Below are positions 58,915 through 64,000 of a stretch of 64,000 nucleotides of DNA, piece after piece. A program made the translations under genes and the position numbers. The stretch's first letter is position 1. Every line of letters starts with the position of its first letter. The DNA is from Salinirussus salinus (GTDB taxonomy: Archaea; Halobacteriota; Halobacteria; Halobacteriales; Haloarculaceae): the NCBI RefSeq assembly GCF_009831455.1, contig NZ_WOWO01000002.1, positions 682,001 through 746,000 of the forward strand, written 5' to 3'. A model generated the notes under the pieces. It saw only the letters and a program-made list of their open reading frames with translations, was not told where the DNA came from and did not search any database.

Positions 58915-59376
58915 TCAGATGATGGCGGCGACGTAGCCGTCGATGAGGAAAAACAGCACCTGGTAGCCAGCGTACGCGAAGACGATGAGACCGGCGCCGA
59001 GTGCTCCCTTGGGACGGTCGAGCGGGACGTCGCGGCGGGCTTCGGCCTTGCGGGCCTCGAACTCGAAGAAGTCCGCGAGGAACAGGCCCAGCACGAGCAC
59101 GGACATCACCGTCCCGGCGTGGGCGTCGAGGGTCAGGTAGTACAGCGAGACGGCTATCAGCGCGACGTTGGCGACCTCGTGGGGGAGAAACCGGGAGACT
59201 GCCTCCGGGCCCTCCTCGGCCTGGCGCCGGTGGCGAGTGTGGGCGAGAAACCTCGTGACGAAGTTCCCGACCACCAGGAGGAGCAGGAGCACCTCGACGA
59301 CGAGCACCTCGCCGATGCCCACCTCGGCTCCCAGCACCCCGTCCACGGGGCCGAACAGTCTGACGATTGGGGCCAT
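58915..59376 (-). CDS. Haloarchaeal membrane protein of unknown function
   Basis: A 153-residue membrane protein with four predicted helices (about 21-42, 68-84, 88-105, 125-150). Between the first and second are TRFLAHTRHRRQAEEGPEAVSRFLPHEV, and FLADFFEFEARKAEAR in the middle has charged residues flanking the membrane. I think it corresponds to a haloarchaeal DUF family (perhaps DUF7313), but this is uncertain. It is convergent with the GTPase gene and lies opposite the GGPP synthase gene. Confidence 0.65.
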   Translation of the reverse strand: MAPIVRLFGPVDGVLGAEVGIGEVLVVEVLLLLLVVGNFVTRFLAHTRHRRQAEEGPEAVSRFLPHEVANVALIAVSLYYLTLDAHAGTVMSVLVLGLFLADFFEFEARKAEARRDVPLDRPKGALGAGLIVFAYAGYQVLFFLIDGYVAAII

Positions 59377-59562
59377 ACCCGAACGTCCACACTACCCGCA
59401 TTAGAACTTTTCCACTCGCTCCCGACGCCGACCCGGTGCGCCGTCGGGGTCGCTCCCGGAGCCGGCCGCCGCGGCCGGCCTGCCGGCACGCCGGGGCGCC
59501 TCCTGCGAGTCCCATCGTACCGAGTGGGTGGTTTTTTCAGCCCGCACACCGAGAACTCCGGT

Positions 59563-60627
59563 ATGCAGGACGTACTCGCCGAGTGGCGGCCGGCGGTCGA
59601 CGAGGCCATCCGCGAGCTGCTGCCGCGGGAGGTCGACGACGCGTACCTGGGCGAGTTCTTCGGCGAGCCGACCCACCGCTACCACGCGGAGGCGATCCAG
59701 CGCGCGCTGGCCGACCCCATCTGGGAGCTGCTGGACCGCGGGGGCAAACGCTGGCGCGCCATCCTCTTTCTCATCACGGTCGACGCCTTCGGCGAAGACC
59801 CCGAGGCGTATCTCCCCTACGCCACCATCCCCGAGATCCTCCACAACGGGACGATCATCGTCGACGACGTGGAGGACGAGGCACGGATGCGCCGGGGCGG
59901 GCCGGCGCTGCACCACCAGCACGGGACCGACATCGCGCTCAACGCCGGCAACGCGATGTATTTCATCCCGCTGAAAGTGATCGCCCGCAACTCCCGGGAC
60001 CTCTCACCGGGCCAGCAGCTCGAGGCCTACGAGATGCTCACTTACGAACTCAACCGCACCCACCTCGGCCAGGGGATGGACATCTACTGGCACAACCAGA
60101 AGGAGGTGACCGTCGACGAGTCCCAGTACTTCGAGATGTGTGCCTGCAAGACCGGCTGTCTGGCGCGCATCGTCGCGCGGCTGGCGGCCATCGTCACCGA
60201 CCAGCCCGAGGACGTCCAGCGGAAAGTCGCCCGGTACGCCGAGGAGATGTCCATCGCCTTCCAGATCGGCGACGACATCCTCGACATCGAGCACACCCTC
60301 GACCAGGCCGGCGAGTTCGGCAAGGAGTTCGGCAACGACATCCGCGAGGGCAAGAAGACGCTGATGGTCATCCACACCGCGGAGGTCGCCCCGCCCGAGG
60401 ACGTCGCCCGGCTGGAGGAAATCCTCTGGGCGGAGGAGAACACCGACGAGGAGATCCTGGATGCCATCGACACGATGCAGGAGGCCGGTGCCGTCGAGTA
60501 CGCCCGCAAACAGGCCCGCGAGCTGGCGGAGAGCGCCCGCTCGCATCTCGACGACCTCGACCTGGAGCCGGGTCCGGAGGAGCAACTGCGGGAGTTCACC
60601 CGCTTTGTCGTCCAGCGGGAAGCCTGA
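59563..60627 (+). CDS. Geranylgeranyl diphosphate synthase-type polyprenyl synthetase
   Basis: A 354-residue trans-isoprenyl diphosphate synthase, making the C20 or C25 chains for archaeal membrane lipids and carotenoids. The first aspartate motif is IIVDDVEDEARMRRG (Asp101, Asp102, Asp105) with GGKRWRAILF upstream and ALNAGNAMYF, and the second is GDDILDIEHTL, with KEFGNDIREGKKTLM following. Chain length control is not deduced. The T-rich box gttttttcag lies about 25-33 nt before the ATG. The next gene begins 42 nt later on the same strand. Confidence 0.94.
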   Translation: MQDVLAEWRPAVDEAIRELLPREVDDAYLGEFFGEPTHRYHAEAIQRALADPIWELLDRGGKRWRAILFLITVDAFGEDPEAYLPYATIPEILHNGTIIVDDVEDEARMRRGGPALHHQHGTDIALNAGNAMYFIPLKVIARNSRDLSPGQQLEAYEMLTYELNRTHLGQGMDIYWHNQKEVTVDESQYFEMCACKTGCLARIVARLAAIVTDQPEDVQRKVARYAEEMSIAFQIGDDILDIEHTLDQAGEFGKEFGNDIREGKKTLMVIHTAEVAPPEDVARLEEILWAEENTDEEILDAIDTMQEAGAVEYARKQARELAESARSHLDDLDLEPGPEEQLREFTRFVVQREA

Positions 60628-60669
60628 CCTTTTTGTCGACCGGTGGCGATAGCCCGGTAGTGACAGGTC

Positions 60670-61341
60670 GTGGCGACTGACCACACCGAGGTCGTCGAAG
60701 ACGTCACCTCGGTCACCGAGCGGGTCCCGCCGACCGATGCCGGTGACGTCCTCGTCTGTGGGCCGGCGATGAGCGGCAAGACCCGCATGGCCCTCGAGCT
60801 GCTGGTCGCGGCCGTCGTCGAGACCGAAGGGCGGCCCTTCTACATCACGACGGCGGGCTCGGCGACCGACGCGCGCGCCCGGCTGGACGCGCGAACGCCC
60901 GAGGGGGCCTCCCTTCCGAGACCCGCGGTCATCGCCTGCGACGGCGGCCCGGCGGGAGACGAGTTCACCCGGTCGGTCGACACGCCGGGCAACCTCACCG
61001 GGATCGCGAGCGCGCTCACGGAGATGTACGACGCCAGCCGGCGGAGCCGCCGGCTCGGCTCGCGCGTGCTCGTCGACAACGTCACCGCGCTGCTGGTCGC
61101 GACCGACCTGGAGCCGGTCTACCGGTTCATGCACGCCCTGACGGCCCGCGTCGCGGACGCCGGGGGGCAGACGATCGCCACCCTCGACACGGACGGGCTC
61201 GCCGGCGGGGAGCGGCCGGCGCTGACCGGCCTGTTCGACACCGTCGTCGAGGTGCGCCACCCCGACGGCTCGGACCCGGAGTACCGACTTCACGACGGCG
61301 ACGGCTGGCACGGCTACCTGCCGCGGGAGGAAAGACAATGA
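60670..61341 (+). CDS. RecA/KaiC-like ATPase paired with DICT protein (DUF7504-type)
   Basis: A 223-residue P-loop protein of the RecA/KaiC superfamily. Walker A is CGPAMSGKTRMALELLV (about 33-49), and VLVDNVTALLVAT is a Walker B-like strand with Asn after Asp. The fold is short and lacks a DNA-binding extension, so it is probably a signalling ATPase; haloarchaea have many such KaiC-like proteins next to sensory genes. It starts with GTG. It overlaps the DICT gene by 4 nt, so the two proteins probably act together. Confidence 0.75.
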   Translation: MATDHTEVVEDVTSVTERVPPTDAGDVLVCGPAMSGKTRMALELLVAAVVETEGRPFYITTAGSATDARARLDARTPEGASLPRPAVIACDGGPAGDEFTRSVDTPGNLTGIASALTEMYDASRRSRRLGSRVLVDNVTALLVATDLEPVYRFMHALTARVADAGGQTIATLDTDGLAGGERPALTGLFDTVVEVRHPDGSDPEYRLHDGDGWHGYLPREERQ

Positions 61342-62063
61342 AAGCGCTGCTGGAACACCTCAGAGACCGGGCGCGGACGCTGACCATCTACGACTACGAC
61401 GGCACCCAGGAGCGCCTGGAGACGCTCGCGGGACACCTCGCCGGCTACGGGGTCGCGGTCCGGACGGCGGTCACCGACCGCGGGAAACCGACGAACGTCC
61501 CCGTCTTCCACCACGGCGACGAGGTACTCGGGACCGTCGACCTCGACACGCTGCTCCCCGAGGACGGCATCGAGCGGGCCTTCGCCGGCGAGGAGCCGTT
61601 CGACCCGGACGTCCTGCCGTTCGACCCCGACGCGGACGTGACGGTCTCGCCGGGGACCAGCCACGGCCAGATGGTCGACGTCTCCCGGCAGTTCGAGCGG
61701 CAGGCACTCGCCAGGGGCGAGGGGTGGCTCCGGGTCGGCTTCCAGCAGCTCTCGGCGATCGCCGAATCCTCCCGGACGCGGTCGGTCTACCGCCGGCTTG
61801 CCGAGGCCGGCGTGGACGTGGCGGTCGTCGGCTACCCCGACGTCGACCTCTCGGGTCAGTCCTACGAGGTCGTCCCCGACGAGGAGGGGACCTTCCGGGA
61901 CTTCTGGTTCCTGCTGTACGACGGTGGCGGGCCGGAGGCGAAGGCGGCGCTCGTCGCGAAACACCGCGACCCGTCGCTGTACGAAGCCTTCTGGACGGTC
62001 GACCCCGAGACCGTCGACGAACTGGTCGGGATGGCACGCGAGCGCTACCCCGTGCTCGGGTAA
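61338..62063 (+). CDS. DICT sensory domain protein
   Basis: A 241-residue protein dominated by a DICT domain, a sensory fold often joined to histidine kinases or regulators in archaea and cyanobacteria. RTLTIYDYDGTQERLETLAGHLAGYGVAVRTAV starts the domain and DVDLSGQSYEVVPDEEGTFRDFWFLLYDGGGPEAKAALVAKHRDP... is the core. There is no fused output domain, so output probably passes through the overlapping RecA-like ATPase. The stop codon is directly beside the end of the TnpB element; the last residues PVLG may or may not be original. Confidence 0.85.
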   Translation: MKALLEHLRDRARTLTIYDYDGTQERLETLAGHLAGYGVAVRTAVTDRGKPTNVPVFHHGDEVLGTVDLDTLLPEDGIERAFAGEEPFDPDVLPFDPDADVTVSPGTSHGQMVDVSRQFERQALARGEGWLRVGFQQLSAIAESSRTRSVYRRLAEAGVDVAVVGYPDVDLSGQSYEVVPDEEGTFRDFWFLLYDGGGPEAKAALVAKHRDPSLYEAFWTVDPETVDELVGMARERYPVLG

Positions 62064-62200
62064 ACTACCCTACCCTACTTCGCTCGGGGGCAATGGCCCC
62101 GCTCGCTCGTTGAGGGGAGGGCTTTCGCGTGGACTCCTGTTCTACGCCTCGGATGAGGCGGGAAGGTTGTACTCTCCACTCACGTTCAGCGTCCCGCGAT
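62064..62200 (-). ncRNA. Candidate omega RNA at the tnpB 3' end
   Basis: In active TnpB systems the guide RNA spans the 3' end of tnpB and the right end, and its spacer is the adjacent host sequence. Here this is the minus-strand segment through the tnpB stop and the stem-loop at 62068-62121; the guide would then be read from the DICT gene end (below 62064). Inferred by position and hairpin only. Confidence 0.35.
62068..62121 (-). repeat. Right-end stem-loop of the tnpB element
   Basis: Outer arms CCCTACCCT and AGGGGAGGG pair with one mismatch; an inner GGGGC/GCCCC stem closes the aatg loop. It shares CCCTACTTCGCTCG-like and GCTCGCTCGTTGAGGG blocks with the hairpin at 63495-63544. Confidence 0.6.
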
Positions 62201-63350
62201 TCAAGCGCACGTCTACGGGTGCGCCTCCGTCGTTTGCGTTTTGCCGACGACGGAGATACTGCAAACCGATATTCTTACTGGCGTTGTAGTCCGCGTGGTT
62301 CTGGTAGCCGCAATCCAGACACTCGAAGTCCTCTCCGTGGCGGTTGCCGTCGTGGGTAAACCCACAGGTCGAACATCGCTTCGAGGTGTTCCGTGGGTCT
62401 ACTTGCACGGCTTTGACGCCCTGTTCTCTGGCTTTGTATGCGACGTTCTCGTAGAGGCGACGGAACGCCCATAGATGGTGCCACGACGCCTGTGGCACGT
62501 TCTCACGGATGTGGGTCAGGTCCTCGAACACGATGTGCGAACAGTCGTGAGAGAGGGCTTCGGCGACGATTTCGTTGGCGACACGATGCAGGAATATCTC
62601 AAAGCGCCCGTCTTCTTTGCGCTCAACACCTGCAATCGCGTCGTGTGCTTCTCGCGTTCCACACTGTTGGAGGTCGCCAACCCGCTTCTCGTACTCTCGT
62701 TTCCAGTGGTTAAACTCGTCTGCCGACCAGAACCGTCCGGTCGAAGCGACCGCGAGTTGATTCACACCGAGGTCCACCCCGAGGACTGTTCTGTGCCCGG
62801 TGGTGGTGTCGGTGTCGTCGTCCTCTTTGAGCATCGACGCATGGAGATACCAGTCGCCGTCACGTCGATGGAGTGTCGCCCGCCGAAACTCGTAGTCCTC
62901 GTCGGCGACGTACTTTGTCGGCGGGACGTCGGTATCGTCGGGAAGAATATAGTCACACTCGATACGCCCATCCGGTGTCGAGAGCGACACGTGGTCGCGG
63001 TGGAAGGTGGCACTTCGCTTGTCGTAGACGGCGGTATCAGCCGTGAACGTCGGACGAGACGTATTTTGGTCATTCTTGAGCCGCTCGACGCCGCTCTTGA
63101 CTGATTCGACGGCTTGGCGAATCCCCTTCTGGACGAGATTTGCGGTCAACTCCGTCTCCTCACGTAGCTGGTCGTACAGTGCATCCTCGGCCTTCGCTTT
63201 CGATGTGACGTGGTAGCCGTCATCGCCGTGCCAGCACCACTCGCTCGCGGTGTTGGCGCAGTAGTTGAATTGCTCGACAGTCTCCCGCAGGCGTGCATCC
63301 GCGCCTTCGGGTGTTTCGAGCTTGATAACGGCGGTTCGACGGCAGTCCAC
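62142..63350 (-). CDS. tnpB: RNA-guided endonuclease TnpB
   Basis: A 402-residue TnpB of IS200/IS605-type elements, the ancestor of Cas12. The RuvC residues are Asp193 (LGVDLGVNQLAV), Glu276 (IVFEDLTHI) and Asp354 (NHADYNASKNIG). The zinc ribbon has CSTCG (Cys326, Cys329) and CLDCG (Cys344, Cys347). The N-terminal half holds the wedge/recognition domain (CANTASEWCWH, DKRSATFHRDHVSLSTPDGRIECDYILP). All catalytic residues look intact, so it may be an active nuclease. The start is GTG at 63350 (then DCRRTAV). Codon use is less extreme in GC than for neighbours, a sign of transfer. Confidence 0.93.
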   Translation of the reverse strand: MDCRRTAVIKLETPEGADARLRETVEQFNYCANTASEWCWHGDDGYHVTSKAKAEDALYDQLREETELTANLVQKGIRQAVESVKSGVERLKNDQNTSRPTFTADTAVYDKRSATFHRDHVSLSTPDGRIECDYILPDDTDVPPTKYVADEDYEFRRATLHRRDGDWYLHASMLKEDDDTDTTTGHRTVLGVDLGVNQLAVASTGRFWSADEFNHWKREYEKRVGDLQQCGTREAHDAIAGVERKEDGRFEIFLHRVANEIVAEALSHDCSHIVFEDLTHIRENVPQASWHHLWAFRRLYENVAYKAREQGVKAVQVDPRNTSKRCSTCGFTHDGNRHGEDFECLDCGYQNHADYNASKNIGLQYLRRRQNANDGGAPVDVRLNRGTLNVSGEYNLPASSEA

Positions 63351-63494
63351 GATGTTTTCACATATGTAGTTGTAGTTACTTAATTATTGGGAGTTAGCAG
63401 GCAACAATCTGGTGGCCGGTCAGTACCGTGTCGGCTTCTGCGCGCGGGCTTCGCCCGCTCGCGCGGCCCGCGGAACTTCGTTCCGCGCTGTCCT
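63351..63494. other. Gene-free stretch: left-end region and GC-rich hairpins
   Basis: After the tnpB start codon comes an AT-rich tract (63360-63398), then two GC-rich hairpins: GCGCGCGGGC-ttc-GCCCGCTCGCGC (about 63439-63464) and GCGGAAC-ttc-GTTCCGC (about 63470-63487). No ORF in it looks like a gene. Confidence 0.5.
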
Positions 63495-63544
63495 CCCCAC
63501 CCTACTCGCTCGCCACAGCAGTGGCTCGCTCCTTGAGGGTGGGG
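63495..63544. repeat. Second, related right-end-like stem-loop
   Basis: Outer arms CCCCACCCT and AGGGTGGGG (perfect 9-bp), inner GCCAC-agca-GTGGC. Sequence blocks match the stem-loop at 62068-62121. It lies upstream of tnpB, where a left end without a hairpin of this kind would be expected. Possibly a remnant of another element. Confidence 0.5.
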
Positions 63545-63558
63545 CCTCCGCCTCGAAT

Positions 63559-63642
63559 TATAGTAGGTCTTGAAAGTCATTGCACACTCGACCGCACGAC
63601 TGCAGTGTGGTCGATGTGTAAATCGTTTCAAGACCTACTATA
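63559..63642. mobile_element. 84-bp MITE-like palindrome
   Basis: Perfect 17-bp terminal inverted repeats (TATAGTAGGTCTTGAAA, and its complement at 63626-63642) enclose a 50-bp interior that is itself nearly palindromic (ATTGCACA...TCGACCGCAC around a gactgca loop). The whole can fold into one hairpin. TA at both tips is suggestive of a TA target duplication. No coding capacity. Confidence 0.6.
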
Positions 63643-63734
63643 GGTGAGGCCGCCGGCGGTTCCCCCGAGAGCCGGGAAGAGCCGGCGACGACAGTCCCCG
63701 AAGGATTATTCGTCGCGCGACACCAAGGAGTGGT

Positions 63735-64000
63735 ATGGCTGTCTTCCCGGACCTGCTGCAGGTGGGTCTTCCGACGCTCCTGTTGCTCATCGGCACGGGG
63801 CTCATCGTAGCAGAGGCCTTCGCCCCTGGCGCACACTTTTTCGTCGCCGGCGTCTCGCTGTTCGCCGCCGGGCTCGTCGGGTTCGTCCTCCCGCCGGCGC
63901 TGGGTATCTTCAACGTCCTGATCCTCGCGGCGGTCGTCCTGGCGACCGGCGGCGCGACGCTGTACGCGTACCGCCAGTTCGACATCTACACCGGTGCGGG
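63735..64000 (+). CDS. NfeD-family membrane protein (3' end outside window)
   Basis: The first 88 residues of an NfeD-like protein. Three hydrophobic segments are visible: about 5-28 (LLQVGLPTLLLLIGTGLIVAEAF), 32-52 (AHFFVAGVSLFAAGLVGFVLP) and 56-76. The segment EAFAPGAHFFVAG is the characteristic start of the family. NfeD proteins act with stomatin-like SPFH partners in membrane microdomain organisation; a stomatin gene often follows. The cytoplasmic OB domain expected after the last helix lies beyond the window. ATG at 63735; frame open to the end. Confidence 0.85.
   Translation, partial: MAVFPDLLQVGLPTLLLLIGTGLIVAEAFAPGAHFFVAGVSLFAAGLVGFVLPPALGIFNVLILAAVVLATGGATLYAYRQFDIYTGA

Larger units (their letters stand above)
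62064..63420 (-). mobile_element. IS200/IS605-type (IS1341-like) element with tnpB only
   Basis: A lone tnpB with a right-end hairpin to its left (62068-62121) and an AT-rich upstream stretch (63350-63400) as probable left end. No tnpA is present, so it cannot move on its own unless a transposase acts in trans. The local AT content is higher than in the flanking DNA. Exact boundaries are estimates. Confidence 0.6.

Noticed and set aside
63428-63643. 71-codon frame between tnpB and nfeD
   Set aside because: It runs through hairpins and the MITE; its end is just the terminal repeat (the same ending appears on the other strand).
62142-63734. tnpA (Y1 transposase) of a full IS605 element
   Set aside because: No frame with a HUH motif is found on either strand around tnpB.
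1-64000. tRNA or rRNA genes
   Set aside because: No cloverleaf-like segment with TTCRANY T-loop or rRNA-like sequence was noticed in the gaps; a covariance search would be more reliable.

Overview
The window is haloarchaeal chromosome (class Halobacteria, probably near Haloarculaceae, though the exact genus cannot be read from the sequence). The DNA is very GC-rich and third positions are almost always G or C. Proteins are strongly acidic. Many genes have a TATA-like box 24-32 nt before the start codon and no obvious ribosome binding site, which fits leaderless archaeal transcription. The families present are archaeal or specifically haloarchaeal: aCPSF1, PriS/GINS, archaeal methionine adenosyltransferase, archease, the FolC-FolP fusion, PurN fused to the PurH transformylase domain, DUF502 and Hvo_1808. 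No rRNA, tRNA or CRISPR array was seen.

Layout. 1-10 kb: methionine adenosyltransferase (cut by the window edge), a Mut7-C protein, PolX, a DUF5788-like protein, a histidine kinase with a pseudo-receiver, archease, DUF502, a GNAT enzyme, primase PriS and GINS. 10-16.6 kb: a Tat-exported HtrA lipoprotein, a large secreted propeller-like protein, a metallo-beta-lactamase-fold hydrolase, small membrane proteins and OsmC. 16.6-20.2 kb: a three-gene phosphosignalling operon, vWA protein then FHA-bearing Ser/Thr kinase then PP2C phosphatase. 20.3-23 kb: a divergent ABC-transporter operon ending in its own winged-helix regulator; palindromes lie between the two operons. 23-33.7 kb: folate (FolC-FolP), globin, glycosyltransferase, two lipoproteins, divergent purine genes (PurN-PurH, PurB) and a CBS protein. 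33.7-43.5 kb: a DUF4129 / DUF58 / multispanning membrane protein / MoxR cluster followed by a Dna2-like nuclease-helicase. 43.7-50.3 kb: a LarA-family enzyme, beta-carbonic anhydrase, an Lhr-type helicase and small proteins. 50.4-52.6 kb: aCPSF1 with a long leader holding a small overlapping ORF, then a block of hairpins. 52.6-62 kb: SnoaL, SDR/DUF6069, phosphotransferase/endonuclease III, a bactofilin-like protein, a YchF/Ygr210 GTPase, geranylgeranyl diphosphate synthase and a RecA-like/DICT pair. 62-64 kb: a lone TnpB element, hairpin remnants, an 84-bp MITE-like palindrome, and the start of an NfeD gene.

How the genes work together. The core is housekeeping: replication and repair (PriS, GINS, PolX, Dna2, Nth, Lhr), RNA processing (aCPSF1, archease), and one-carbon, purine and folate supply. 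The folate and purine genes are functionally linked, because PurN and the AICAR transformylase both use formyl-tetrahydrofolate. The parts most likely to hold little-described biology are the vWA-kinase-PP2C triad (with a DFN instead of DFG kinase motif), the DUF4129/DUF58/MoxR cluster with its fused gene, the small ORF overlapping aCPSF1, and the TnpB island with paired related hairpins.
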